A stretch of DNA of 64,000 nt from Aplectana chamaeleonis (lineage: Eukaryota; Nematoda; Chromadorea; Rhabditida; Cosmocercidae), in NCBI GenBank assembly GCA_029168955.1, contig JAPDOI010000904.1, positions 1-64,000 of the forward strand, given 5' to 3'. The notes under the pieces were generated by a model that was given only the letters and a program-made list of their open reading frames with translations, ran no database searches and was not told the origin of the DNA. A program made the position numbers and the translations under genes. Each line of letters begins with the position of its first letter. Position 1 is the first letter of the stretch. This document shows, piece by piece, positions 22,949 through 35,800 of the stretch.

Positions 22949-25094
22949 ACAGGAGTTCACTTGAACTGAAACAGTGACTACGAATCATCTATCATCGCGG
23001 ACAACTAGCAAGTGCACTTCACTAAAAAGAGGCGTTTTAGCACAACCTGTACTGTTTTTTCGTGACGTCTGTAAAACATTGGGCTGAAGTTGTTGCTGAC
23101 AGAGGAATCGGAGATCGGGGTAACGCAGCATATCGCACGCATCGCCCTCAGCCTATGTTCAGCAAGGTATCTTCCATTGCGGAGTGAAATTTACTTCTGC
23201 CGATGGCATGCGTGTACACGCCTACACTGCGTCTCCTTTCCCTCAACACTTTCTCGCTGGCTCTACCCTCTTTCCGCTCAGTCTAAATTTGCCTCCGGAA
23301 TAGAAGGTATGTGCTTCAAATTCGCAGGCCCCCCTTCCATGATATTCATTATCCTGACCAGAGAAGACGAGAATTTTGAACATAATACACTCCATTTAGG
23401 AATCAGGACAATTTTCGAATTCAACGCTGTAAGCAAGTTTGTCTAGCACAGCGTTCCCAGAATTATGTCTCTTACCCTTCGTTTGTCCACAATAAGATAT
23501 TCAGGATTATAGTGTAGTGTGAGAATCATGGTGTTCATCCGTGCCGATTGCCTAATGATATCGTATGAGGGAAGCATGCATTATTCCGGTCCGCTACGAG
23601 TATCGGCCTGGGAGCTTAGAGCATCTGCAAAGATTCAAGCGCTTCTATGTTCACGCCGATCCCTTCACATACTCCGACTATCTTAAAAAGTAGACGAAAA
23701 TTTTCTGCCTCAGCCAATTTTCAAAGCTCAACGAGATGAAGAAAATCAATGGACATTGACGGGGATATTGCCGAAATTTTTTTCTTTGGTTCTCATCAAT
23801 GATACAAGCCAAAGCCCACTCATTGCCCGAATTTTTCCAGAATAGCCCAATGGGTTGAAGTCCAAGGAATAGAGGGAAGCGACTCCATTCTGTTCGCGAC
23901 AAATTGCATTATGTCGAAAGTGTTTGCGACCAGTATTTTTTTCTCCCGAGGAAAAAAAGGTCATTGGTCTATATGTAGCATGTTGCATGTGCCCATTTTT
24001 AGTTACGAAAAAAATATCCATTAAAAACCTCAGGTGGCTTACTTGAGCTTTGTTTTCAGTTCCCAGATTTCGAAACACAGGTTGGATATGTGACTGCAAT
24101 TAAAATGAATGGAATGCGATAATTAAGTTATTTTGAAGATTCCTTGCCTTCGAAGCTCTTACGATCAGTCTAATAAGAGGCATGTCACTCACTCGGACAT
24201 TGAGGCGGACTTATCGCGACGCACAATAGGAACAAATGCGGAGCCAACTGCGATCAACTCGGTATTTGAGGGCGATCAACCCGGCGTTCGAAGGCGACAC
24301 ACACAACAGAACACTAAAAGAGAACGCGATCAGTACACCTTTATCATGATATCACTTTCATCATGTTACAATCAAAACGCAGAACCCTTGGTCAATGTGG
24401 TGTGGGAAATAGATTTTTTAGAGAATCTCATATATCTCCCAAATGTGCGGTCTTGTAACCCATAATTTCCCAATGGATAAGTGGTCTCAACACATTGAGC
24501 TCTCCACGATATTGAACTATTCGTACGGAACAACTACTTGGTTAGTCAAATGTTTTTGGCAAGAATTCGCACCTAAATACCTAAATCGATACAGTTTTTA
24601 TATTCAGAGTTTTCAACGGCAAGGGAGATAAAACTTAAAAAGAAAAAACTTAATCGAGCTCCAACTAGAAGCTATGAGCCGTTGCTCATGAGGGAAATGA
24701 CCTGTAATTTTCGGTATTCACAGCGCGACCTATCCGTCCAATGTCGACCTTTCTACGGTACGTGAGTAATCGTCTCGCCGCGTCGCGGCGGTGCCACCAC
24801 ACTCACGGCATTCATGACGCCGCTCGGAGACGATTCCCAACGCATTCGGTGGAGAAAGTGCGTACAATGGCTGAAAACGTGGACGACGGGCAGACTTTTG
24901 TTGTTAAGCGATTGGCTGAAATGGTTGAAAGATCTTGAAGAATATCGTAAAACCTGCGGTTTTCGCACGTCTCCTGGGATGGCTTGTAGCGGTTTCCATG
25001 AATCCACGGATTAGGCGGAAAATCTCGGGATTGAAATTTTGCCGGACCCTGAAGTTGCACGATGTCCCAATCACAGAATAGACATGTGAGTATA
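22949..25094. other. No gene recognised
   Basis: At 23,150-23,290 a tract with GAAATTTACTTCTGCC and a GCGTCTCC-rich follow-on resembles 36,650-36,780 and 37,080-37,210, suggesting a longer dispersed repeat linked to the hairpin repeat. The remainder has only short frames without motifs. Confidence 0.45.
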
Positions 25095-25171
25095 CCAGGT
25101 TGTTCAATAAGTTTTGTCGTTCGATAAGAGATGGCATTGCTTCTAGCCCAGATTTTTTTGTTTTGTTGGTA

Positions 25172-25313
25172 CAGGCTATAAAACGGCGAAATTCACATGG
25201 TTCCTACGAGCGGAGGTTAGAGACAGTGAGACAGCGCGGGGCAGATGGAGGCTGAGGCATCGCGCGCACCGTTCGCGCCTCGAATGACGTGAATTACGAC
25301 GTTTTAGAGGGTA
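25172..25313. mobile_element. 142-bp TA-flanked insert in the mariner
   Basis: Starts CAGGCTATAAAACGGCGAAA after TA; the right end TTACGACGTTTTAGAGGG is its imperfect inverse. Copy 2 of the mariner reads TTGTTGGTACACT straight through this point, so the insertion site is directly demonstrated. The left end matches the palindromic element at 7,807-8,057. Confidence 0.85.
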
Positions 25314-25405
25314 TACACTCTTCATATGAATGTATGTGAAGTTTCATTTCAATCTGTCCATTCATTCTTTGTTTGCAAGCCATTTAGTGTCGTCGTGTCA
25401 CATCA

Positions 25406-26013
25406 ATGGAAAACATTTTTTGACTGAGATTCCAGTAAATAAATAGAAAAAAAGTAATACAGCTATATTGAATACCGTGCAGTGATAAAATTCTTAATTT
25501 TGGAAGGTGTAGCATCAAATAAAAAATCACGAACGAATGTTAAAAGTGTATAATGATTGTTCACCTACAATTTGAACAGTAGAAAGATGGGTTGCTGAAT
25601 TCAAACGTGGTCGTACAAGCCTTGAAGACGATCCAGGTGAAGGACGTCCAAAAAGCGCATCAACACTAGAAATCATAGCCAAAATACAGGATATGGTTTC
25701 GGAAGATCGTCTGTTGATTGACAGAGACTTAGTAGAGGCTCTACACATCTCATTAGGCAATGTCAGCCATATTTTAAGTGAATTTTTGGGTTTTAGAAAG
25801 CTGTTTGCACAATGGGTGCCGCATTGGCTAACAATGGAACAAAAACACATTCGAATGCGAATTTCTCAGCAACATTTGGAACGTTTCAAAAAGGATAAAG
25901 TAGATTTTGTGCGTAGATTCACTATGGATGAGACTTGGATTTTTTTATTTGGTTTTTTTAGTGTATTAATATTCAGGGAGTTAATACTGAATAATAAAGT
26001 GTGTTTTGAACCA
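25406..26013 (+). pseudogene. Mariner transposase pseudogene, copy 1
   Basis: The first codons (MENI-) at 25,406 are followed by a short out-of-frame insertion. The helix-turn-helix part reads [20 protein letters not shown] with stops and shifts, and continues as [15 protein letters not shown] and [18 protein letters not shown] up to MDETWI at about 25,925-25,945, where the first catalytic Asp should be. Sequence then jumps to the 3' end of the element. The second and third catalytic Asp are therefore absent and the copy cannot move by itself. Confidence 0.88.
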
Positions 26014-26066
26014 TAAAATTGTGTTTTGCATATCGAACGACAAAACTTATAGAACAGCCAATGGTA

Positions 26067-28346
26067 AATGCAGCCAAACTGACTATAATTATGTTCTTGA
26101 AGCCGATCAAGGCCCCTACTAACGGAGTTACATATGAATCCTCAAAAATTTAGTGAATTTAAATGGCGATATCCAAGTCGACGACTTGTCTCAGGCTTGT
26201 GTTTCTAGGTATTCTGCGCGAGAACGAATCAGAATGAAGAGGAAGGAAGGGAAAATCAACCCGATCACTTCTGAGCAGGTGGGGCCTGTCGACCCCACAT
26301 ATGTATACATATTTCATACCTTACACTATAATTTCTTTCCTCCCATTTTGCCCTGTATTTGATGCGCACCGTTTTCAACCGAGTGGTGTGCTGGTTACGT
26401 TCCATGGATAACATTCATTGTTTGGTGGATATCAGTGAGAACTACAGTAAATGCACCACTATATTACTACAAATTTTGTTGATGAAATTACCCCAGATAG
26501 CTGTTGGTGGCGGGAGGGTCGATGAATCACCAAGGATCCCACATGGTAGGGCAGCATTTGTACTGTTACTTGTCTATGCCGATGAACCTAATACACTTCA
26601 TACAAGGCATACAAGATGGAGAGTTGTTTTTATTCTCACCCAAATCTCTACTAGCAATGAAGCTTGCTTGTCCTGAGATGTCACCTCTAACTTCTCGGTT
26701 GAAACCATGCTACAATCAGATCGCGTTCTAATTCCCAATAACTAATGCGAGGATCTCCTTCTGATCTGAAGTTTCTGAACTTTTTGCAAAGCGCGACAAC
26801 TGTGAGATTAACGTAATTCGTCTCGTGCGCTTCTTTTAATAGTTCTATTCAAAACTTCAGTGATGTATCATGAGGCTTGTTGACGTATTTTTCTGTGCGA
26901 AGCGAGTTGTGTTTCCATCAGTGGACTCTTTTCGAGGCGTGTTTAATTTGTTTTCAAATTATTTTTTTGTTGTTGTTTTTAACAATTCCATTCTGTTTAA
27001 CACTTTATTTGTCGTTTTTAAAATTTTTCTATGACCCGGTTGTACTGTTTCTATTTCAAGGTGTTTAATTATGCGCACCTCTGCGTGCATAAATAAATAA
27101 ATAAATTAATATACCTCGCATACATGGAGGAATTGAGATCCTTTCATTGGCATGTGGTAGGCAGGAAAAGTAAACGACGCATTGAACTATAGAGATCTAT
27201 GAATAATGATGTACTCTACCTTCAAACATGAGGAGATGAACAGGTAGAAACCCTTGGGTTATAACTCAATCGAAGCGGAAGCCGTTCGCTAAAAAGATGA
27301 GGTAAGAACGTCAATCTTCTATCTATGAACCCCCACGCAAACTCAGAGCACAGGGTGGAGGCTGCGGTTTTTGATACTCCCTTTCCGGATGAGATGGAAC
27401 ACATAATCGGTTTTGAGAAAGTGTCAACTTATGTAGAAATGAGAGTGGGATTCAGTCCCTGTAAAAGCGTTGCAAAGAAACACCTTCCTCTGTCAAGATG
27501 TACTGTAATACCTGCATATAGTGGAGTCCGCCAATAATGTCTCATTTACTTATCAATGAGAAGCGGTCTATTGGAGATCAATGAACATGAAACTCGTTGC
27601 AGCACAACCGATCTCGCTCAATCGGTACCCAGCGTGCTGGTATGAGATTCATGCACATTGATCCCCAGCCGAACGCTTCTTATTGATAAGTAAATGAGAC
27701 ACACTTGGTGAACTACACTATACAAGGCTGAAGGATTCTTTACCAGTCTATCGCAATTATAGGGGCACTTGAACTTTTGCTCAACTTTTCGCAGCTTTGT
27801 AGCTAGAATATTGCAGTGTAGATCATTCGATTCCTTGGTAAAATATACAAGCTGACCGGTTTTCAGCGCATTTGGCTGCATCCGTAAAATTGTGGTGCGC
27901 GCGAAGCGAGCACCTAATTTGGTTTTAAACTGCACGTGCGCAAACCTGCGATTCCGAATTCAACGTTCTGAGAAGACTTTAGAAATGTTTTTTCTGTTGA
28001 AAAGAGTGTAAAAAGTTGGAGTGAACACCCAGAAATGGTTTGACTTGGTTCGCTGATATTCGAGAAAAATTGAAGAATCCGCAGAGTTATGATGTTAATT
28101 AATCTCCTTTTTTTCAGTTTGCGTTCACGATCCTGTTGGTGTACCTAAAATTGAGCTAGGAAGCTGATTTATGGTCAGGAGGCTGGAAATGGATGCGGGT
28201 CGCTCCTATTTAAAATTTGGAGTTGAAAGCTCAATTTTAGCGGAACCTCAAAATTGAGGGTGAAGATAGGCATGTAAACATGTGTAAAACATGTTGTAAA
28301 CAACATGTAAACATGTTTACATAAACCACCCGACGTTCACTTTTCT
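26067..28346. other. No gene; family D fragment and inverted repeat
   Basis: 26,090-26,230 resembles the middle of TTAA family D (ACGGAGTTACATATGAATCC; GACGACTTGTCTCAGGC). An ATAAATAAATAAATAAATT tract lies at 27,090-27,112. A GTGGTGCGCGCGAAGCGAGC segment at 27,892-27,915 repeats 10,463-10,490. Short frames at 26,359-26,731 have no recognisable motif. Confidence 0.45.
27540..27700. repeat. Inverted repeat, copy 2
   Basis: TCTCATTTACTTATCAATGA faces TATTGATAAGTAAATGAGA; same family as 11,060-11,226. It is 161 bp and non-coding. Confidence 0.78.
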
Positions 28347-28350
28347 TTAG

Positions 28351-28888
28351 AGGCAGTGGTCACGATGAAAAACTTTATCGAAAAAAACTACAAAAATCAG
28401 CTTAGATATAAAAGAGCTCGAAACTATGAAGGTAGCGCGGTGAAAAACGGGCTAGAATTAGAGTTATAAAGACCCAAATTTTCCAGTTCGTGCACACGTG
28501 CACAGAAAGATCACAGTCTCATGCCAAGCATTCAAAAATCATCGACACTCAGAGAAAGAAATAATTGCAAATTTTCCTAATAAAACAGTTGAACAATGGA
28601 AGCAAGCACTTTAACCAATGTTTTTGACTAGATGTGTTTATAAATCCGAAAGTTCATTGATTGAAATTCAATTTCAAGCCAGCTTATGTTCTCGAAATTA
28701 GAGATCATCGATGCCGATGATGTGGGCTGGACTCGTCCACCATCAAAAGACAAGAAAGTTCAGGCTTCGAATTTGACCCAGAACAGCTATTGTTTCGCGA
28801 TTTTTTCTTATAGGTCCTACTACTTTATACCCAGAAAAGGGTTTAGAGAGGAAAAGAAGACGAGCATATTTGAGCGCGACCACTGCGT
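28351..28888 (+). mobile_element. TTAA MITE family G, intact copy
   Basis: Starts AGGCAGTGGTCACGATGAAA after TTAG (28,347-28,350) and ends GAGCGCGACCACTGCGT before TTAA (28,889-28,892). This copy lacks the family A insertion found in the copy at 18,303-19,359 and so acts as its empty-site reference. 538 bp, non-coding. Confidence 0.85.
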
Positions 28889-28892
28889 TTAA

Positions 28893-29756
28893 AGCGGAAA
28901 TCAACACAGTTACTGATAGGCTTCCGCCTCAGATTATGCCCTGTTCGAGATGGATTTAGTTTCAAGCTGTACGAATACGACGAGACATTAGAAGTACTTT
29001 TCAGAACGCCGTATTGTGTGAGTAGGATTCCAGGAGTGCGCAGGATGCCGTAGAAGGCGTACGCGAACACGGTGGGAGTAGCAGAACGCCGTAGAAAGTG
29101 TGCGTACATGTCAGCCTGAAATTGATCCTGATCTATGTATAAACACACCTTCAGGAGACATCTGGTTATCTTTTCTAAAAGACTTTGAAAGGAGAGGTTA
29201 ATTATTTTAGATCAGAGCAAATCTGCAGCGTTCAGGCTTGTTCGAACCGTAGACTCCTCGTTGAGATTCCTTTCCAGCATCTAAGTTTTTCCACATCCTT
29301 TCCCTCAGCACTGTTCGAAGTGACAGATACGTAGCCGCACGTCATGCGGAATTTGGCTCCTGACAGATTGTATTTCATCTTGGGCTAGGTCTACGGTAGA
29401 ACGGGCAGAAGGCGGGGCGATATCTGGCCGCCTTCCTGACCACCACGCGTGTTCCACCCTCTCGCTGGCCAACGGCCATTCTTCTTCGCACTTCCAATTC
29501 CACCAAATCACCCCGTAATCCTTAATTGTTGCACTTACTTTAGTATCCTATTCCCGACATGAATTTATATCGCTAAGAGGCAGTCGATTTTATCCATGCT
29601 GCCTCATTTCACGCAGTCGACTTCTTTTTGCTATCGTTTCTCTTGTTTTCGCTATGATTTATGTGTGAGAGAGCGGCTATATAATGATAGTCTAATTCGT
29701 TTTAATGACCTTTTCTTAGAGAGTACGAGCTAAAGAGGACAAAACACTCGCGTCCA
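28893..29756 (+). other. Region upstream of netrin
   Basis: About 28,990-29,110 holds diverged minisatellite units (AGGAGTGCGCAGGATGCCGT). No exon of another gene is recognisable. A TATA-like word CTATATAATG lies at 29,677-29,686, about 70 bp before the netrin start codon, but its role is untested. Confidence 0.4.
29711..29719 (+). promoter_or_regulatory. unc-6: Candidate splice acceptor before netrin exon 1
   Basis: TTTTCTTAG, a pyrimidine tract ending in AG, lies 38 nt upstream of the first ATG. In nematodes this could be the spliced-leader acceptor, or the 3' end of an intron in the 5' untranslated region. The frame upstream closes at a TGA (29,706-29,708) and contains no earlier ATG. This is inference from sequence shape only. 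Confidence 0.5.
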
Positions 29757-29813
29757 ATGCTATTAGCAGTGGTGTTGTCACTGCAAGTGGCCCACGCTGC
29801 CTATTTTACACAG
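29757..29813 (+). CDS. unc-6: Netrin exon 1: signal peptide
   Basis: Nineteen codons, [19 protein letters not shown], ending in phase 0 at CAG|GTAAAGA. The hydrophobic run and the AHA|AYF junction look like a signal peptide with cleavage around residue 14. The UNC-6 precursor has the same AH-AYF-Q ending before FSM. This ATG is the first in its open frame, which supports the start. The exon is too short to stand out in an open-frame scan and was found by looking upstream of exon 2. Confidence 0.88.
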
Positions 29814-32800
29814 GTAAAGAAGAGGAAGGAGAAGAATGTTCTTCTTCCTCACAGCAACAATGGCTTCGGCGACTCAGCAACAATGGGATATGCACTTGTT
29901 TTTAGTTCTCAATGAGAGAACCGGATCATGATCCGTGCTACGAGTCAACTGGACGACCAATTCGATGCGTCCCAGAGTTCATAAACGCAGCTTTTGGCAA
30001 ACCGATCATCGCTTCCAGCACTTGTGGGACAGACGGACCTTCGAGGTGCAGCTTTTTGCGGTGCAATCAATTTTTTTCTATTTGTTCACAACGAGGTTCA
30101 GTAATATGAAAATGTCAAGTACTGAAGACAGACACCGTTTCTATAGAATCATTGTGTAAATTAATTATACTGGGGATAAAATCAGATAATTTTTGCGAGT
30201 AATTTGAATATTCGAAATGTTCAAAAACTTTAATATCTCATCCATCCGGTTATTAAAATCCCTTCCATCCTCTACTCAAAGATTCTACAATAAGCGAATT
30301 TTTGAAAAAGCCCTCTGCCTAATTTTTCTCTGCTAATTTACCTTTTCATTGACAGTGAACCATAGAATGCTCCGAAATTCTTCAAGAATGGCTTGAATCC
30401 TCTAAAAATTCCCGAAATATCTGCTCTATCTAAGAACCTTTCTGAGGACCAAACTTATTGAGAATTTAGAAAACCTACTAACGAGTCGAAATATTTTGGT
30501 GGAATATCGTTCATATGTTTCCAAAAATCTGCCAGACTCCTCAAACTCCTCGAAACCTCTTAACGACTTTCTGCTACTCCTTCAAAACTTCTGTGCCCGC
30601 GAGACGCTCAAAATGCCGCCACTTTGTCGACAAATCTGGCCGACATTCTCATAGAGACATAGATCTCGACGAGGAATTGATTCGTACTCACAAAATGCCT
30701 ACAGCAAGAATCTGAACAAGGAGTTGGTAATTTTTTCTTGTTCAGCATACGCTGTCTGCCCCTTCCCTCGCAATATTAACTTTAAATTTCTATTTAATAT
30801 TAGAGCCCCATCCCTCACACTACCTGTCATATTTTTTGGGTTTAGGCAAGAGAAAATACAAAAAAGGTTGTTTGTGACCTTTCTCTCAACCCTCCTTCTT
30901 CCACAATAACTTAACGCTCACATTTCATCAAAGGGTATAAACGAAATTGGACGTACATAACACAAGCAAACGCGATTTCTAATTTGGAGCAGGGAGAAGC
31001 GAATGTGTCTATGTTCTCAGGCCCAACGGACTCTAAAGAAAAATTTCTCAATACTGATAAAAACCATCTGTTTGTATTCTTAAGCGGCACATTCTGAACA
31101 GATTCAATGGGAAAAGGCCTGAAATGCACCTAGTTACGTTTTTTTTTGCTCGAACGCAAAAGATATGATCGGCAATGGATTTGAACCCCTATCTATAATT
31201 GACCCTCCTCCCCCCCTCCATTTTCGAAAGTGATGAAAATAGAATCCCGGGGTCTTCAGGTGCAGGAAATGCCGCCAATGTAATCGCGTTAAGCCATTTC
31301 CATGCAGCTCTGTTCACACCTTTAAGAAAAATAATTCCAGCTTCAAGAAGAATCGGTTCATGAGAGAAAGTTCGCTTACATTTATACTCCATTCCAGTTC
31401 AGTTCACCGATGGAGAGCACAAAAAGGCAGAAACTTTCTTTGCGTGTACCGGCTTAAAGAGCTCTGTCTCTCCTGGCTCTCCTTTGCTGAACTCAAGTGG
31501 AACAGAGTATACAGTTTACCGCAACTTTAAAAGGCGATGGTGCGGGTGCGGTGGACACGCTTACACTACGATTCAAAACCTGGCGATTCGCCAGATTTTG
31601 CCATCGATCGACAGCACAGCTGATACTCCGGGTGAGTTACGGTCGTTCTTTTTTTCACGCTTGTTCCTGTTTTTGTTTCTGACACTTTTAATATTGCGGA
31701 TAAAGTAATATTTCTTAGTGCGTGAGGGGACTTTGCCGTTTGTTTGGGTCTGGTTGTTTTTTTTTTCAAAATTCTCCTTTAAAATTGAAAAAAACGGCAA
31801 ATTCCCCTCACGCACCAAGAAAATCCCCTATTCACAATATTTAAAGAGTCGGAAACAAAGATGAAGCACAAACAAGCGTGAAAAAAGAAAGCCGTAGCTC
31901 ACCCAGAATATCAGCTGTGATTTTGGTCGATGACGAAATCTTGCAGGGCGCCAGGTTTCCATCGTAATGCCAGTGTTTCGACCGCAACCGCACCATCGAC
32001 TTTTAACGCTGCGGTAAACTGTAGCGTCGCTACTGGAAAATTTTGTCTTTCGAATAGTTACGAAAAATCAACTCAGACATAAAATCGAGTAATGAAGAAA
32101 TAAAATATGATAATTAGCCAACCTGAAAACGTTTTCAATCTCCCTCTGAAAGCGATTGAGTAATTCATTCATGAGCGGAGTTTCTCGGGTGATGCATAGT
32201 TTTCATTAGAAAATAGGGTCTTCCGGAAATAGCGCTCCTCATGATAACCTTTATATAAGACAGTTTTATCAGAAGTGAAAAATCACTGCATTTCTCCTAT
32301 TCAGGTTCTGCACGGTGAAGGAAGGCGTGGATGGTATCCAGAGGGAGAGATGTGACGTATGTGATGGGTCAAACCCACTGCAATCACATCCAGCTTCACT
32401 ACTCACTGATCTGAACTCACCCGGCAACATGACCTGCTGGGTGTCAGAACCCACGCTCAGCACTCAGAATGTGTCACTCACACTGTCACTTGGAAAGAAG
32501 TTCGAACTCACCTACATTTCCATGCATTTCTGCTCCCGGGTGCCGGACTCAATGGCACTGTTCAAATCGACAGACCACGGCAAAACGTGGATTCCGTTTC
32601 AATACTACTCATCTGAATGCCGAAGAATGTTCGGCAAGACTCCCGACGTCTTCATCACCAAGCACAACGAGCAGGTGAGCTTTCATTTGGTGGCTCTTAC
32701 GCATTCGTTAAATTGGGCCGAAGTCAGAATGAGTAGAATGTTACCATTCATTCGCAGTTTCACACATTTCGTTTTCAACATTGCACAAAAGTCGCTGAGC

Positions 32801-35800
32801 TTCTTTGAAATCCTGATACTTCTCGCTTTTTTCAAAACTCGAGACTAAATTAAGGATCGTTGTTGAGAAGACACGCCTTTGTTAATACAATAAAGCACTG
32901 ATAAGTGAAATTCGTCGAGAAAACCGTCTTGATCCCATCAGAATTACCATTTCGACTCGCTAGTCAATTCCTCTGGCTTTCGCCAGAAATTTGGCTCATT
33001 CTGATCCGAAAAGACGATGTTACATATTTTTCCACGGTCTCCATTTTCTCCATGCACTCTAGCAGCATTTTACCTCCACTCCACTCTATCCGCAATGCGT
33101 CAAAGAAGATCCGTTTCAAATTAAAGTGTACAGCCTTTCCCCGATTTTTCGAGCTGGACGGAGAATTCAGTGGGATGGCCGGTCATGGCGAAATATAACC
33201 GTCGATTACAAAATTCAGACACGATCGTCAGCTCCGTTTCCCTCTCACTATGTAATGTCAGTATACAGTTCAACTCCGCATTGCCGTTCAGTCCGCGAAG
33301 TGCACGCTTATTGCGAAAGCGTGCTGCGGCGCGGTTGCGAGTATCCTCAGATAGGGATGTGGGATCACCCGGGCGGGTTTTGCCCTTGGTGCCCTTGTGA
33401 TCCCTCCGCCCGGGTGATCCCACATCCCTATCTGAGGATACCCGCAACCGCGCCGCAGCACGCTTTCGCAATAAGCGTGCACTTTGCGGACTGAACGGCA
33501 ATGCGGAGTTGAACTGTAAGTGCATTGTCATACCTAGAGTCTGGTTCATTTCAAGTGAACTCCTGTTTTCGATTATCACAGCGCGGAGCGGTGGCTTCTT
33601 CGTCGGAACCTTCTTATCACTAGTTTTACTTCACCGAGACCCACCGCTCCGCTACTGGTGATAATCGAAATCGGCAGGTCACTAGAGATTCGCCAGAGTC
33701 TAGCCTTCTTGAATAGAACTGACGATTCTTGAAATCTAAAGTAGTAGCAAAGAAACAGGGAAATCGGCCTTTGGGGCATACCTGGAGAGGTCACATGAAT
33801 TGTTATGGGGTGCTGCATTCTGGGCTAACAGGTTACCTCCTTTCCGGAAAAGATTTCACTCACTCGTAGGATTTTTTTTCCGTCAAGGAGTCATCCCGTC
33901 TAAAGATAAACAGTCGGGATGGATCGCACTGATATCGTTCGTGCCTTATTGTGTGTTTTCGCCAACTCGGTGCCCGTATGTTATAAACCAACGATCTGTG
34001 CCGACTTTACAGCGTTGGTGACTGCGTAACAGTCACCTCATATTTCTGAGAGCTAACAAATTTTTATGACGCAGCTCCAAGTAACGAAGTTCTTCTGCCG
34101 ATTTGAGTTCGCCAGAGTCTTCCCAAACTAAGTGGACGTTCTCCTAATGCAACCTTTATTTGCGATGCTGAAAATCTGAAAACATCCTTCTTGGAATTTA
34201 ACACCTATTTAGCGACTTTAGGAAGCGGTCTGCACGAATTCTCATACTCTGAGCCCGCGAAGCACCAGAGTTGCTTTTCCATTCCTGGAAAATCGTCCAT
34301 CTGCTGTCGAATTCGAATCATCCCCAGTTCTCCAAGATTGGGTGACAGCAACAGATATTCGCATCGTTTTCACTCGCTTGAATCCAGATCAGGTAGGGTG
34401 TTCTATAACTTTCAACTTTTTGCTAGTCATTGGCACCTATCCTCCCCTCTGACATGGTCCATACTTTGAGTGAACAAAAGACATTCAATGGATTTGTTTC
34501 AATTACTTTGATGAAGATATCTCTTTCTGCTGCTTCTTGTGAAGCATTGATCCGATCCCGGCATTCGAGCAGACCGTTCTGATGTGCGTAATCCGAATGT
34601 CCTCGTTATTAATGTTGCCTCATCTAATCCTTATTTACGCCTCACCTCCATATCGTATTGGTTTTTCCCCTTCATTGTTTAACTTGATTTGCACTCCTTC
34701 TCCTACACACGCGACCTTTCTCACCCACAGTTTTATTCATTTCGGGAGGACTATGCAATGAACCCGAATACCTCTTTCAAATTATATATGTAGCTCGTCT
34801 TCTATTTATGAAGTTGATAGAGATGAATAATGAACCTGGCAGTTTCCACTCAACTTCTCTCCACAGCAAAGAACTGCTGAAGTAGGATAGCAGTGAATTA
34901 CAAATATATTTAGCAATAATTGTAGTGGAAGAGCTAGATGGTTTCAGTGTAACTCAAAGAATCTTCAGGCCGAATCGAGTTAGTTTCAAAACTTTTATTC
35001 GCGCAATATTTAGTGTTTTTTTATCATGTTTTTCTTCTTGATCAAAGGTGATTCAGCGGAGACCGTCCTAGTGGCCCACTAGCTTTACCGCATTTTTTTC
35101 GCTGAGTTTTAGGTAGGATACTGACTTCTTCTGGAAACCACACCACCGACAGGCGGTGTCTAGAGTTCATTCGCGGCGCGACGCGACGTTATGATTAGCC
35201 TACGTATTGATCAAGCGACGTCGCGTCGCGTCGTCGCCAGGTGTTCACAGTGAAGAGGCGCGTTACATCGAATTTGACGCGCAAATTATAATCGCTCCGC
35301 GACTATCGCGTCGCGTTGCAATGCAACGCGACGCGATGGTCGCAGAGCGATTGTCATCGTTCTTTCTTCCATCATCAGGGACACAAGGGGCGCGTTTTGA
35401 TTTTCTCAGGTCTTTTCAAAGACTAGACTGATTGAAATTGTCATGGGTTATTGTATTGTTCACAGATGATACTGGAAACAGTTTTGTCTGCATATTTAAG
35501 GACAGTGTGATGAGGGTGATGGTTTCAAAGAGTTGACGAGCTGTTAAGTTTTTTTTACGGTTTACAAACGACACAAGAATATTCGGTCTCATTTCACCGA
35601 AACATCCCTATTCTGTACTATCAACTCCAAAGAAATTCCAAGCATCATTTGCTCCCAATGTCTTTTTGATTGTTTCGTCATTAAATGCACAGTCCAACCT
35701 CGAAATCGTGCTTCTGCTCTCCAGCCTATCTTGAAAACGGTCCGACGCCGATTCCAATGAGGTCTCTGAAATCGTACAAGACCTTCTGGGGACGGAGTTA

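Larger units (their letters stand above)
25095..26064 (+). mobile_element. Internally deleted mariner element, copy 1
   Basis: Left end CCAGGTTGTTCAATAAGTTT and right end AAACTTATAGAACAGCC (with a few extra bases before GG) are the mariner inverted repeats also seen at 50,645-52,904; TA flanks both sides (25,093-25,094; 26,065-26,066). After removing a 142-bp insert it is about 830 bp against about 1,284 bp for copy 2, so roughly 450 bp is missing from the 3' half. Confidence 0.92.
32675..34221 (+). other. Netrin intron 3
   Basis: Contains a TA-flanked palindrome (33,266-33,516), the hairpin repeat (33,566-33,670) and a dispersed repeat at 33,735-33,870 shared with 20,990-21,140. From about 33,900 to 34,020, the tract GATGGATCGCACTGATATCG also occurs near 42,540. 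Confidence 0.65.

Noticed and set aside
29912..30109. ATG at 29,912 as the netrin start
   Set aside because: Homology begins two residues earlier at a TTTAG acceptor, and a signal-peptide exon lies 92 nt upstream.
31160..31195. tRNA gene on the minus strand
   Set aside because: Only a B-box-like GGTTCAAATCC is present; there is no A box and no cloverleaf.
32315..32848. A 177-residue frame starting at an internal Met as a stand-alone gene
   Set aside because: The first part is netrin exon 3; it reads past a clear GTGAGC donor at 32,675 into the intron.
33121..33579. 152-residue minus-strand frame
   Set aside because: It overlays a 251-bp palindrome and has matching frames on the other strand.
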